From positions 2,764,001 to 2,828,000 of the forward strand of contig CP051232.1 in assembly GCA_017792445.1 (NCBI GenBank): a DNA stretch of 64,000 bases. Reading direction: 5' to 3'. The translations under genes and the position numbers were made by a program. Positions 35,396 to 43,880 of the stretch are shown here, piece by piece; the stretch's first letter is position 1; each line of letters starts with the position of its first letter. Below the pieces are notes generated by a model that was not told where the DNA came from, searched no databases, and was given only the letters and a program-made list of their open reading frames with translations. The DNA comes from Maritimibacter sp. (lineage in GTDB: Bacteria > Pseudomonadota > Alphaproteobacteria > Rhodobacterales > Rhodobacteraceae).

Positions 35396-35785
35396 ATGAT
35401 CAAGCTTATGTGGTCCGCCGTGGCCTATGTCGTGGCCAATGGTATCGGCCTTCTGATTGCCGCCTCGCTGCTGGAGGGGTTCACCCTTGGCGCGACGGCG
35501 TTCATCGTCGCGGTTCTGCTGTTCACGGTCGTTCAGACGCTGCTGGGTCCGCTGATCACCAAGATCTCGCTGACCAGCATGCCGCAGCTGATGGGCAGCG
35601 TGTCGCTGATCACCATCTTCGTCGGGCTGAAGATCACCGAGCTTGTGGTGGGCGGGATGCAGATCGCGGGCCTGTCGGACTGGCTGGCGGCGACGCTGCT
35701 GGTGTGGATCGGAAGCCTGCTGGCGAACGTCTTGCTGCCGATCTACGTGTTCAAGCAATTGCGCGACAACAGGCGGCATGGCTGA
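35396..35785 (+). CDS. Small four-helix membrane protein, phage-holin-IV-like family
   Basis: About 129 residues with four hydrophobic segments and a basic tail (KQLRDNRRHG). The pattern LLEGFTLGATAFIVAVLLFTVVQTLLGPLITKISL resembles the family labelled mycobacterial/phage holin superfamily IV, whose role in non-phage contexts is unknown. ATG at 35396 has GGAG nine bases upstream; ATG at 35381 would add five residues. No phage genes are nearby. Confidence 0.65.
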   Translation: MIKLMWSAVAYVVANGIGLLIAASLLEGFTLGATAFIVAVLLFTVVQTLLGPLITKISLTSMPQLMGSVSLITIFVGLKITELVVGGMQIAGLSDWLAATLLVWIGSLLANVLLPIYVFKQLRDNRRHG

Positions 35786-35825
35786 CCTGCGGCGGCATCT
35801 GCCCTATGCCGCTGACCTGACTGGT

Positions 35826-35853
35826 AAAAAGGAGGCCGCGCATTGCGCGGCCT
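35826..35853 (-). terminator. Terminator-like hairpin for minus-strand transcripts
   Basis: AGGCCGCGC (35833-35841) pairs with GCGCGGCCT (35845-35853) across ATT. On the minus strand CC then TTTTT follows the stem. It probably ends transcripts of the enolase-superfamily gene at 35991, although 137 bases separate them; the stem may also serve the plus-strand gene ending at 35785. Confidence 0.65.
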
Positions 35854-35891
35854 GTCCAGTCAGGGAGGAAAAAAAGGGCCTACTCACACTC

Positions 35892-35940
35892 TTATGCACA
35901 TGCGCGACAACTGGCGCTTTACAGCCTTAAGTTATCCACA
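35892..35940. promoter_or_regulatory. Two DnaA-box-like 9-mers 40 bp apart
   Basis: TTATGCACA (35892-35900) and TTATCCACA (35932-35940) both fit the DnaA consensus TTATNCACA, in the same orientation and about four helical turns apart, in a 205-bp gap between convergent genes. No dnaA, repABC or parAB gene is near, so a replication origin is not claimed. Confidence 0.4.
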
Positions 35941-35990
35941 GAATGCGGCGAGATTGCGGCATTGTTTCCAAATTGCGCGTGATCCAGATG

Positions 35991-37223
35991 TCACGCTTCG
36001 TCTCGCGGCGCCCCTCCGGCGAAGCGGTTTCCGTGCCGGTAATCGCAGGGTGCCTCCTGCATCTGAAGGTGCAGCGCGGTGCCGGTGTAGGGATGGGCGC
36101 GGGCGAGCGTCTCGTTGACCTCGATGCCCAACCCCGGACCCTGCGGCGCGGGGACATAACCGTCGTCGACGCGGATCGCACCGCCGATCAGGTCGTCGTG
36201 GAACGGTGTCTCGATCGTCTCGGCCAGCAGCAGGTTGGGGATCGACGCGGCAAGATGCAGGTTGGCGGCCCATTCCACCGGACCGGCGTATAGGTGCGGC
36301 GCGATCTGGACGTTGAAGCCTTCGGCCATCGCGGCCAGCTTGCGCGTCTCCCAGATGCCGCCCGCGCGGCCAAGCGCCGGTTGCAGGATCGCCGCGCCGC
36401 CGGTGCGCAGAAGCGTGGCGAACTCGGCCCGCGTGGTCAGGCGTTCGCCGGTGGCGACGGGAATCGAGGTGGCGCGGGCGACCTCGGCGAACTCCAGCGG
36501 GTTATCAGGCGGGATCGGTTCCTCGAACCACAGCGGGTCATATGGCTCGATCGCCTTCGCCATGCGGACGGCGCCTGCGGTGTTGAACTGGCCGTGGGTG
36601 CCGAACAGCAGGTCGGCGCGGGTGCCGACGGCGTCGCGGATGGCCTTGCAGAAGGCCACGGATGTTTCAATGTCGGTCAGCGCGGGCTGATGCCCGCCGC
36701 GCACGGTGTAGGGGCCGGCGGGGTCGAACTTGACCGCCGTATAGCCGCGCGACACGAGATCAAGCGCGCTTTCGGCGGCCATGTCGGGACTGACCCAGAA
36801 CTCGGGCAGCGGATGGCCGGGCAGGGGGTAGAGGTAGGAATAGGCGCGGATGCGGTCATTCACCATGCCGCCCAGCAGCGCCCAGACGGGCCGGTCGCGC
36901 GCCTTGCCGAGAATGTCCCAACACGCGATTTCCAACCCCGAGAACGCGCCCATCATGGTCAGATCGGGGCGCTGGGTGAACCCGGCAGAGAACGCCTTGC
37001 GGAACATCCATTCGACGTTCTCGGGGCTTTCGCCCACCATATGCCGGGTGAAGACGTCCGTGATCACCGCGCGCATCGCGTCGGGTCCGACCGAGGCGGC
37101 ATAGCATTCGCCCCATCCGACGATCCCGTCGTCCGTCGTCAGCTTCACGAGAATCCAGTACTGCCCGCCCCAGCCCGGCGCGGGCGGGGCAGTGACGATG
37201 ATGTCGAGATCGGTAAGCTTCAT
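35991..37223 (-). CDS. Enolase-superfamily enzyme (mandelate racemase/muconate lactonizing type), sugar-acid dehydratase-like
   Basis: A 410-residue protein with the capping domain (residues 1-125) and a TIM-barrel domain. Barrel markers include AVKFDPAGPYT, LLFGTHGQF, LWFEEPIPPDN (metal Glu), VATGERLTT (metal Glu) and QIAPHLYAGP (catalytic His). This set points to an acid-sugar dehydratase of the galactonate/related group. The first metal-ligand strand reads FGTHGQF instead of the more common Asp-x-Asn, so the exact subgroup cannot be set. It stands alone on the minus strand. Confidence 0.75.
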   Translation of the reverse strand: MKLTDLDIIVTAPPAPGWGGQYWILVKLTTDDGIVGWGECYAASVGPDAMRAVITDVFTRHMVGESPENVEWMFRKAFSAGFTQRPDLTMMGAFSGLEIACWDILGKARDRPVWALLGGMVNDRIRAYSYLYPLPGHPLPEFWVSPDMAAESALDLVSRGYTAVKFDPAGPYTVRGGHQPALTDIETSVAFCKAIRDAVGTRADLLFGTHGQFNTAGAVRMAKAIEPYDPLWFEEPIPPDNPLEFAEVARATSIPVATGERLTTRAEFATLLRTGGAAILQPALGRAGGIWETRKLAAMAEGFNVQIAPHLYAGPVEWAANLHLAASIPNLLLAETIETPFHDDLIGGAIRVDDGYVPAPQGPGLGIEVNETLARAHPYTGTALHLQMQEAPCDYRHGNRFAGGAPRDEA

Positions 37224-37301
37224 GGCCTCCCCCCGGCGGCTGGTCTGGCGTCCGGGGGGAGGTAAACATCTCTGGCCCGCCGGGTCTACCGGATCGCCGG
37301 A

Positions 37302-37646
37302 TCAGACCCAGTAGGGATTGACGAAATAGTGGTCGTGCAGCCGCTGCTCGTACTCGCGGTTGCCGTACCACGTGTCGTCAGAGCGCGGCGAGCCTTCCAC
37401 CTGCTCGCGTGTGATGTCGGTGACGTAGCCGTCTTTCGCGGTGTCGTAGGTCAGCTTCTCCCATGGCACCGGGAATTCCTCTTCACCGAGCCCAAGGAAC
37501 CCGCCGAAGTGCATCACGGCATAGGGTACCCGGCCCGAAGCCTTGTCGATCATCAGGTGGTCGATGTGCCCGATCTTCTCTCCGTCGCGGGCATAGACAT
37601 TGGTGCCGTTGACGCGGTCGGACGAGATGATTGCTGTGTTGGTCAT
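37302..37646 (-). CDS. PRC-barrel domain protein
   Basis: A 114-residue protein: ISSDRVNGTNVYARDGEKIGHIDHLMIDKASGRVPYAVM is a typical PRC-barrel (about residues 6-45), followed by an acidic/aromatic tail rich in Tyr and His. Such proteins act in RNA processing or stress, but the role of this single-domain type is not known. ATG at 37646 has GAGG upstream; the longer frame adds only a short MRGGNP tail. Confidence 0.75.
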   Translation of the reverse strand: MTNTAIISSDRVNGTNVYARDGEKIGHIDHLMIDKASGRVPYAVMHFGGFLGLGEEEFPVPWEKLTYDTAKDGYVTDITREQVEGSPRSDDTWYGNREYEQRLHDHYFVNPYWV

Positions 37647-37859
37647 CGGATTGCCTCCTCTCACATATCCGGGGAGTCAACGGATGGCGGGGTGGCGCGG
37701 TTCCGGGGCCGACAGCCGCAGCGCGGTGTGCGGCGGAAGTTGGCGCATGGGGGGCGTCGCGCAGCACATCAACGCTTAAGGCTCATTCCCGGAACGACGG
37801 AACTCGGCCTAGCAGCCAACACCGCGCCGCCACCACATTGGGCGGCAGCGCGGTTGACT

Positions 37860-38255
37860 TCAGCCGGTGTAGTCCGCGTCAGAGACCTTCTCCAGCCAGG
37901 TCACAGGTGTGCCGTCTATGCTCTCCTGAATGGCGATATGAGACATGGCGTTCTCGGGCGAGGCGCCGTGCCAGTGTTTCTCACCAGCGGGGAAGAAGAC
38001 CACGTCGCCAGCCGTGACCTCTTCGATCGGGCCGCCGTCGCGCTGAACCCGGCCGCGGCCGAAGGTGATGATGATGGTCTGTCCCGCCGGGTGGGTATGC
38101 CACGCAGTGCGGGCGCCGGGCTCGAAGGTGACATGGGCGCCGCTGGTGCGGCCCGGGGCCTCGGCCTGGAACATGGGGTCGATCCGCACGGTGCCGGTGA
38201 AATAGTCTGCGGGACCGGGGGCGGAGGGCGTGCTGCCAGCTCGGATGATCTTCAT
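37860..38255 (-). CDS. Cupin-domain protein (cytoplasmic)
   Basis: A 131-residue single cupin. Motif 1 is [22 protein letters not shown] (metal His pair and Gln/Glu position) and motif 2 is [14 protein letters not shown]. It lacks a signal peptide, unlike its paralogue at 39140, with which it shares the pattern GARxAWHTHPxGQ and the end VTWxExVxDxDY. It is the last gene of the CMD/cupin/hydrolase operon. Related proteins are annotated as quercetin-dioxygenase-like; no reaction is proven. Confidence 0.8.
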   Translation of the reverse strand: MKIIRAGSTPSAPGPADYFTGTVRIDPMFQAEAPGRTSGAHVTFEPGARTAWHTHPAGQTIIITFGRGRVQRDGGPIEEVTAGDVVFFPAGEKHWHGASPENAMSHIAIQESIDGTPVTWLEKVSDADYTG

Positions 38256-38306
38256 GGAATGCTTCCGTTGGTAAAGGCGGCGGGGCCGGGACCGCGCCGC
38301 AGGATT

Positions 38307-39068
38307 TCAGTTCGCGCGGCTCTCGAACACCTGCCGCGCCACGGGCAGCGCAGAGAAGACCCTGGGCCAGCCCGCATAGAAGGCGAGGTGCGAAAGCATC
38401 GCGCCCGCCTCGTCCTTCGTCAGCCCGTTGTCCATCGCGCGGTTCAGATGAAAGGTCATCTGTTCAGGTTGACCGGCGGCGATCAGCGCCGCGACGGTGA
38501 CCATGCTGCGGTCACGTGGCGCGAGGTCCGGGCGCAGCCAGAGGTCGTTGAACAGCAGTTCGCGCGTGGTATCGACGACGCCGGGGCTGACGTTTGCGAA
38601 ATTGGACTGAACCGTCTCTTCCCGCGCGGCTTCGGCCTCTTCGTCCAGCGGCAGGAGATTGGGATTGAGGGCGGGCAGATCCTCGGCGGTCACCCCGCGT
38701 GCGTCATAGACCGGGGCCATGGCCTCGGCTGCGGCGGTGGCGTTGCCCCAGCCGGTGTAGAACGCAAGATGGGTGATGGTTTCCGACAGTTCCGCCGGGG
38801 TCACGCCCGCGTCGAGCGCCAGTCCGGTGTGATGGCCGAGAGCGTCCGTCTCGTGACGTGTGACCAGCGCCGCGAAGGTGACCAGAGCGCGGTCGCGCAT
38901 CGAGAGCGCCTCATCGGTCCAGACCGTGCCGAACAGGTCTTCCGTGGAATAGGCGGCGAGGGCCGGTGCCACGGTATCGGCCGTGGCCGGAAGGGTGCCG
39001 GCAAGATCCTGCGCCGAGGCGGTGGTGCTGGCGAGAGCGAAGGCAGAGGCAATGATCTGGGTTCTCAT
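38307..39068 (-). CDS. Secreted double carboxymuconolactone-decarboxylase (CMD) domain protein
   Basis: A 253-residue protein with a signal peptide (MRTQIIASAFALASTTASAQ) and two CMD domains. Each has the pattern of a RDRxxVTxAAL helix followed by ...THLAFYxGW: RDRALVTFAALVTRH and HLAFYTGWGNA in domain 1, RDRSMVTVAALIAAG and HLAFYAGWPRV in domain 2. The Cys-x-x-Cys of AhpD-type members is absent, so peroxidase activity is unlikely. It lies between two cupins in one operon. Confidence 0.82.
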   Translation of the reverse strand: MRTQIIASAFALASTTASAQDLAGTLPATADTVAPALAAYSTEDLFGTVWTDEALSMRDRALVTFAALVTRHETDALGHHTGLALDAGVTPAELSETITHLAFYTGWGNATAAAEAMAPVYDARGVTAEDLPALNPNLLPLDEEAEAAREETVQSNFANVSPGVVDTTRELLFNDLWLRPDLAPRDRSMVTVAALIAAGQPEQMTFHLNRAMDNGLTKDEAGAMLSHLAFYAGWPRVFSALPVARQVFESRAN

Positions 39069-39139
39069 GGGAGCATCCTCGATATCAGTGTTGTGGAAAG
39101 GGTGCGGGGACCGGTCGCGCCGGTCTCCGGCGTAAGGTC

Positions 39140-39595
39140 TCAGCTGCCGTAGTCCTCGTCGGTCACAAGCTCTCCCCATGTCACGGCAATGCCATCCTCG
39201 GCCGCCTGGATCGCGTAGTGGGTGACAGAGGTTTCTTCGGTCGCGCCGTGCCAATGGTTCACGCCTGCCGGTGCGAAGATCACATCGCCGGTGCGCATCA
39301 CCTGCTTGTCCTGCCCTTCTTCCTGGTACCAGCCTGTGCCTGCGGTCACGACAAGGTATTGGCCCACCGGATGGGTGTGCCATGCCGAGCGCGCGCCGGG
39401 CATGAAGGTCACTTCTCCCGCACTGACATCGTTCATCGCGGGGCCGAAGACCGGTGCGACGAAGACCGTACCGGTGAAGGTTTCGGGGCTGCCGATCTGG
39501 CCGCCCCGCTCCAGAGGCGTGGTCTGCGTCATCTCTTGAGCGAGAACTGCGGGGGCGGCGAGGCTCAGCGCAAGCGCGGCGAGGGTCATTTTCAT
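39140..39595 (-). CDS. Secreted cupin-domain protein
   Basis: A 151-residue cupin with a signal peptide (MKMTLAALALSLAAPAVLAQ). Motif 1 is SAWHTHPVGQYLVVTAGTG and motif 2 is VIFAPAGVNHWHGA. It is a paralogue of the cupin at 37860 but exported, like the CMD protein next to it, so part of this pathway acts in the periplasm. Confidence 0.8.
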   Translation of the reverse strand: MKMTLAALALSLAAPAVLAQEMTQTTPLERGGQIGSPETFTGTVFVAPVFGPAMNDVSAGEVTFMPGARSAWHTHPVGQYLVVTAGTGWYQEEGQDKQVMRTGDVIFAPAGVNHWHGATEETSVTHYAIQAAEDGIAVTWGELVTDEDYGS

Positions 39596-39664
39596 TGGGG
39601 TGTCTCCATGATCGGTTGCAGGGCGAAAAGACCTGCCCCAGTGCTCGGGGGCAGGCCCGGGGAG

Positions 39665-40750
39665 TTAGGCGAGATGGCCTTCGAAGAACGCCTGCAGCCG
39701 GTCGAAGGGGATGATGTCCTTCTGGTCGTAAAGATCGCAGTGATCCGCGCCGTCGATGATCACCAGTTCCTTGGGCTCGCGCGCCGCGGCATAGGCATCC
39801 TCGCTGAAGTAACGGGAATGCGCCTCGGAGCCGGCGATGATCAGCGCCGGGCGAGGCGAGATCTCATGGATGTAGGTGAGCTGCGGCATGTTCATGAAGG
39901 ACATGGCCGAGGTGACGTTCCAGCCGCCGTTCGAGTTCAGCGAGCGCGGGTGATAGCCGCGGTCCGTCTTGTAATAGGCATGATACATGGCGATCACCGG
40001 GTTATCGTTACCCTCCAGCGTGTCGGGCAGACCGCCGGCAAGCTTCGGAGCCTCGTCCGAGGCGGCGTCTTCCCAGCGTTGCAGGCTCATGGCGGTCAGC
40101 GCCTCGGCGCGATCCTCTTCCGTCATCGCGTCGAAATAGCCGCGCGCGTTGACCCGGCTCATGTCGTACATCGAGGTGACCGCAACAGCCTTGACCCGCT
40201 TGTCCGGGGCGGCCGCATTCAGTGCCATGCCGCCAAAGCCGCAAATGCCGATCATGCCGATACGGTCGCGATCCACCGCGTCCTGCAGGCCAAGGAAGTC
40301 GACGGCGGCCATGAAGTCCTCGGTGTTGATGTCGGGCGAGGCGACGTAGCGCGGTGTACCGCCGCTTTCGCCGATATAGGAGGGATCGAACGCCACGGCG
40401 GCAAAGCCACGCTCGGCCATCTCCTGCGCATAAAGGCCCGCGGCCTGCTCTTTTACGGCGCCGAAGGGGCCGGCCACGGCAAGCGCGGGAAGCGGCGCGG
40501 CGCCGCGGTCTTTCGGCAGGTAGAGATCGCCCACCAGCGCGATGCCGTAACGGTTGGTGAAGCTGACCTTGCGGTGCTCGACGCGGTCGCTCTGCGGGAA
40601 GGTTTTGTCCCACTCGGTCGTCGATTGAGCCAGTACGGCCTCGGCGCTCAGCGAGGCGAAGCCAAGCGCGGCGGCGCCCATTCCGGCAGCCAGAAGCAAC
40701 TCTCGGCGGGCGGGGTTTTGGGGATCGGTCGTCGGGATCGGGGTGGTCAT
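39665..40750 (-). CDS. Tat-exported alpha/beta hydrolase with a Cys nucleophile elbow
   Basis: A 361-residue dienelactone-hydrolase-like protein. The N-terminus (ARRELLLAAGMGAAALGF) is a likely Tat signal. The nucleophile elbow is GICGFGG, with Cys170 in place of the usual Ser. Asp in IIAGSEAHSR/VIIDGADHCDLYD and His in ADHCDLY would complete the triad. It heads a minus-strand operon of hydrolase, cupin, CMD protein and cupin, divergent from a LysR gene. Confidence 0.8.
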   Translation of the reverse strand: MTTPIPTTDPQNPARRELLLAAGMGAAALGFASLSAEAVLAQSTTEWDKTFPQSDRVEHRKVSFTNRYGIALVGDLYLPKDRGAAPLPALAVAGPFGAVKEQAAGLYAQEMAERGFAAVAFDPSYIGESGGTPRYVASPDINTEDFMAAVDFLGLQDAVDRDRIGMIGICGFGGMALNAAAPDKRVKAVAVTSMYDMSRVNARGYFDAMTEEDRAEALTAMSLQRWEDAASDEAPKLAGGLPDTLEGNDNPVIAMYHAYYKTDRGYHPRSLNSNGGWNVTSAMSFMNMPQLTYIHEISPRPALIIAGSEAHSRYFSEDAYAAAREPKELVIIDGADHCDLYDQKDIIPFDRLQAFFEGHLA

Positions 40751-40811
40751 CTTGGAAGCTCCGGTTCGGATGTGTCGTCTGCCCTCTGATCTGGAGCCGC
40801 TTCCGGGGCCG

Positions 40812-40854
40812 GATAAGGCCGCCTTGCCTTATCGTTGTTATGAATTGAATTCAT
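40812..40854. promoter_or_regulatory. Two palindromes in the divergent LysR/hydrolase promoter
   Basis: GATAAGG (40812-40818) and CCTTATC (40827-40833) form a 22-bp palindrome; ATGAATT-G-AATTCAT (40840-40854) is a second, perfect 15-bp palindrome that can also be read ATGAA-N5-TTCAT. Position between divergent genes suggests LysR operators. Confidence 0.55.
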
Positions 40855-40929
40855 GCTTGGTAGGCGCTTTTCCTTTGCGTCGCGCTGTTCGTTGTCCCAG
40901 AAAGCCGCGAGCCACAGAAGGAGCGCGCC

Positions 40930-41826
40930 ATGGACCGTGAACTGCTCGGCGATCTCTCGACCCTGCTTGCTGTTGCCGAAGAGGGTAATTTCACCCGCGC
41001 CGGGCACCGCCTCGGCGTTTCCCAATCCGCTGTCAGCCACACGATCCGGCGTCTTGAAGACAAGATTGGCGTACGGCTGCTCAACCGCAGCACGCGGAAG
41101 GTGACGACCACCGATGCGGGCGAACAGCTTCTCGCAGCGCTGCGCCCCAGCTTCCAGCACCTCGGCAAGCGTATCGAGGAAATCCGCACGCTGGGCGAAC
41201 GCCCCTCGGGTCTTGTGCGGGTCACATCCAGCGTGCCGGCCACGCGCGACATTCTCTGGCCGGTCGCCTCGCAGCTTGTGCGCGATTACCCCGACGTGCG
41301 CATCGAGATAAGCAGCGAAGGCCGGCTCTCTGACCTTGCCGAGGATCGCTTCGATTGCGCGATCCGGCTGGGAGAGCACCTGAGCCCGGACATGATCGCC
41401 CTTCCCGTCGGGCCGCAGCTGGAGATGGCGGCGGTCGCCAGCGTGGATTATCTCGCCCAGCGCGGCACCCCGGGACATCCCGACGATCTCGACGCACATG
41501 ACTGCATCCTGATGCGGCACCGATCCGACGGGCCAGTCTATGATTGGGAGTTCGAGATCGAAGGCGTCGAGGTGGTGAAGAAGCTGACCGGCCCCTTCAT
41601 CCTGAACGACCCCGGCCTTGTGATGGAGGCGGTGCGGGCCGGTCACGGGTTCGGCTACCTGCCGCTGCCCGAAGTCCGCGCTGATCTCGACAACGGGCGT
41701 GTGCGCCGGGTCCTTGCGGACTTCTGTCCGCCTTTCGACGGATACCACCTGTGCTACATGGGACGGCGCAACCTCAGCTCCGCTCTGAGGCTGTTGATCG
41801 ACCGGCTGCGTTCGGCAAGATCATGA
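40930..41826 (+). CDS. LysR-type transcriptional regulator of the cupin/CMD/hydrolase operon
   Basis: A 298-residue regulator. The winged helix is LSTLLAVAEEGNFTRAGHRLGVSQSAVSHTIRRLE (about residues 9-43), followed by CrgA-like effector-domain features (FDCAIRLGEHLSPDMIALPVG). GGAG precedes the ATG. It is divergent from the hydrolase operon across a 179-bp region holding two palindromes, and a third palindrome of the same type overlaps its own stop codon. Confidence 0.87.
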   Translation: MDRELLGDLSTLLAVAEEGNFTRAGHRLGVSQSAVSHTIRRLEDKIGVRLLNRSTRKVTTTDAGEQLLAALRPSFQHLGKRIEEIRTLGERPSGLVRVTSSVPATRDILWPVASQLVRDYPDVRIEISSEGRLSDLAEDRFDCAIRLGEHLSPDMIALPVGPQLEMAAVASVDYLAQRGTPGHPDDLDAHDCILMRHRSDGPVYDWEFEIEGVEVVKKLTGPFILNDPGLVMEAVRAGHGFGYLPLPEVRADLDNGRVRRVLADFCPPFDGYHLCYMGRRNLSSALRLLIDRLRSARS

Positions 41827-41839
41827 AATGCGTTCATGA
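41821..41839. promoter_or_regulatory. Palindrome over the LysR stop codon, same half-site as 40840
   Basis: TCATGAA (41821-41827), ATGCG, TTCATGA (41833-41839): a perfect 7-bp inverted repeat with a five-base centre. Its core ATGAA-N5-TTCAT is shared with the upstream palindrome. It lies between convergent genes, so it may be an accessory binding site or a hairpin. Confidence 0.4.
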
Positions 41840-41914
41840 AAACGCTCCACTGGTCATCTGATAATGACGCCCGGCCCCTGCCTTTGAAGCTTTCGTTCGC
41901 CGATCCCGACGCAA

Positions 41915-43003
41915 TCAACAACCATCCTGCCCGGCGCGGGCGAGGTTCTCGACCATGGTGGTAATCTGCTGCGTCAATGCCTGATCGAGGCCGACAGCAG
42001 CGACGGCGAGCCTGCTGTCTGGGATGACTGCGGCATCCAGTCCCCAAAAACCGCCGTGCCGGTAGATGCGGTGACCGTCACCCCCTCCTGCGAACAAGCC
42101 CATGCGATAGGGGCTGCCGGTGGGATGCCCGGGTGCGGTGAGCATCACGTTCAGCGTTTCCGGCCGGTCGAACGTCGCGCCGGATACGAGTGCGGAATAG
42201 AGCCGGGCGGCGTCCTCGATGCTTGCGACGATCCCGCCGCCGCCGAAGGCGTCGATGCTGCCGTGGAAGCAGGTCGTGTCGAAACCATCCATCCACTGGT
42301 GGGCTTGAGCGGGGCCCTGGGCAGGCGGCTCACCCTCCCATCGCACTTGGCGCAGCCCAAGGTCGTCCCAGCGCAAGAGGTCGCGAACGGCTTGGCCAAG
42401 CGGCTGGGCCGTCGTCCGTTCGATGATCTCGCCAAGAAGCACATAGCCGGTGTCGGAATAGGCGAAACCTGTCCCCGGCTCGGACAGGGGCGGTCCGAGT
42501 TCGAGCAGGACCGCGACCTGTTCGGTCCGGGTCCAGACGTGGTTCGGGTCGGCGAGGATTGCGCCCAGATAGGCCGGGCTTTCCGCGTGGTCGGCAAGCC
42601 CGCCGGCGTGCATCAGAAGATGGCGCAGGGTGATTGCCTCCGTCTCGTATCCGCCGCCACGCAGCATCCGGTCATGCTTCGGCGAGATTAAGCCCGCGAT
42701 GGGGGTGTCGAGGTCCAGCCGCCCCGTTTCCCATAGGCGCAAGACCGACGCCGCCGTGAACGTCTTCGTCAGCGAGGCGAGGCGGACGGGGGTTCGGGCC
42801 GTCATCTTGCGCCCGTCCGGAGCGGCGCTGCCGATCGCGGCCACTACGGTGCGGTCTCCGGCCGCGATGGCAATCGCCGCGCCGGGCGCGCCGGGGCCGC
42901 GGTCGAGTGCTGCGAGGGTTGCGTAAAGCGCCTCTGCGCTTGCCAGTTGGGTGTTGCCGGCGCAGGTCGGGGCGGCGAGACCGCCAGCTTTGGGACGGGT
43001 CAT
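41915..43003 (-). CDS. Serine hydrolase of the beta-lactamase (class C/PBP-like) family
   Basis: A 362-residue enzyme. The catalytic Ser77-x-x-Lys80 lies in LASLTKTFT, the Tyr motif is FAYSDTGYVL and the third motif is YRHGGFWG (HxG). No signal peptide is seen, so a cytoplasmic esterase or peptidase is more likely than an antibiotic-resistance enzyme. It overlaps the NmrA-like gene by four bases and is last in the four-gene operon from 44431 down. Confidence 0.82.
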   Translation of the reverse strand: MTRPKAGGLAAPTCAGNTQLASAEALYATLAALDRGPGAPGAAIAIAAGDRTVVAAIGSAAPDGRKMTARTPVRLASLTKTFTAASVLRLWETGRLDLDTPIAGLISPKHDRMLRGGGYETEAITLRHLLMHAGGLADHAESPAYLGAILADPNHVWTRTEQVAVLLELGPPLSEPGTGFAYSDTGYVLLGEIIERTTAQPLGQAVRDLLRWDDLGLRQVRWEGEPPAQGPAQAHQWMDGFDTTCFHGSIDAFGGGGIVASIEDAARLYSALVSGATFDRPETLNVMLTAPGHPTGSPYRMGLFAGGGDGHRIYRHGGFWGLDAAVIPDSRLAVAAVGLDQALTQQITTMVENLARAGQDGC

Positions 43004-43866
43004 GAACCGGGCCCCTTGGATTGCTTTGCCGCCTCGGCGGCAAGGCTATCGAAATGGTCGGCAAGGCGCCGCGTCCCGAAGCGCGGCGCGACCATGTCCA
43101 GCCCAAGTGCGGTCAGGAAAAAACGCGCGGGGCCGCCTGTACGGCGCGGCAATAGTGGCAGGGCGACGAGCGCGGCGCGGCGCAGGACGTCCGGAAGGTG
43201 GGTGATGCGCGGCTTGGTCCCCAGCGCGTCGAAGGCGGCACGTGCGATCTCGTCCTGCGTCATCACGTCGGGGCCGCCGACTTCGAGCCAACCCCGGCCC
43301 GCATCGGTCGCGTCTGCGATGGCCACGGCCAGGTCTGCGCCATGGATGGGATTGAGACGATGCGACCCGTCGCCGAACAGCCAGACGCGGCCGCTTTGGG
43401 CCATCGCAAAGACCTCACCCATATCCGAGAAGTAGCCGGTGGGCGCGATCACGGTCGCCGGCATGTCAGAGGCCCGAAGTGCATCTACGAAGGCGGCTTT
43501 GGCATCGACCAGCGGTACGCCCGCCATTGCCTCGGCCTTCAGGACATGGACATACGCAAACCGCTTCACGCCAGCAGTTTCAGCCTCGCGCAGCAGGTTC
43601 AGGTTGGCCTGAAAGTCGACGTCCCGGTAGCCCAGCCCGTCGGCCTGCCGGGTGATCCCGAGGGATGAGACGACGAGGTCCACGCCGTCCATGATCCCGC
43701 GGATGGTTTCGGGCCGGGTGGCCTCGGCCTCGACCAGCACATCGGCAAGCCCTTCGGCGCGGGCGGTGTCGCGGACCAGGGCGGTGACGTGGTGCCCGCG
43801 CCGCGCGTATTCGGCGCAGAGAAATCGTCCGAGATAGCCGGTCGCCCCGGCAACGAGAAGGTTCAT
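43000..43866 (-). CDS. NAD(P)-binding atypical SDR (NmrA/DUF2867-like)
   Basis: A 288-residue Rossmann protein with GATGYLGRFLCAEYARRGH (about 7-25), RDVDFQANLNLLREAE and YVHVLKAEAMAG. The catalytic Tyr-x-x-x-Lys of classical SDRs is not in place, which fits an atypical SDR. GGAG precedes the ATG. It sits between a membrane protein and a serine hydrolase in one operon; substrate unknown. Confidence 0.8.
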   Translation of the reverse strand: MNLLVAGATGYLGRFLCAEYARRGHHVTALVRDTARAEGLADVLVEAEATRPETIRGIMDGVDLVVSSLGITRQADGLGYRDVDFQANLNLLREAETAGVKRFAYVHVLKAEAMAGVPLVDAKAAFVDALRASDMPATVIAPTGYFSDMGEVFAMAQSGRVWLFGDGSHRLNPIHGADLAVAIADATDAGRGWLEVGGPDVMTQDEIARAAFDALGTKPRITHLPDVLRRAALVALPLLPRRTGGPARFFLTALGLDMVAPRFGTRRLADHFDSLAAEAAKQSKGPGS

Positions 43867-43880
43867 GGGTCGTCTCCGGG

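Noticed and set aside
35396-35785. Prophage remnant, suggested by the holin-like membrane protein
   Set aside because: No other phage gene, attachment site or integrase nearby; this membrane family is common outside phages.
41915-43003. Beta-lactamase resistance gene
   Set aside because: It has the Ser-x-x-Lys fold but no signal peptide and a Tyr-Ser-Asp second motif; it sits in a metabolic operon, so a general serine hydrolase is the safer call.
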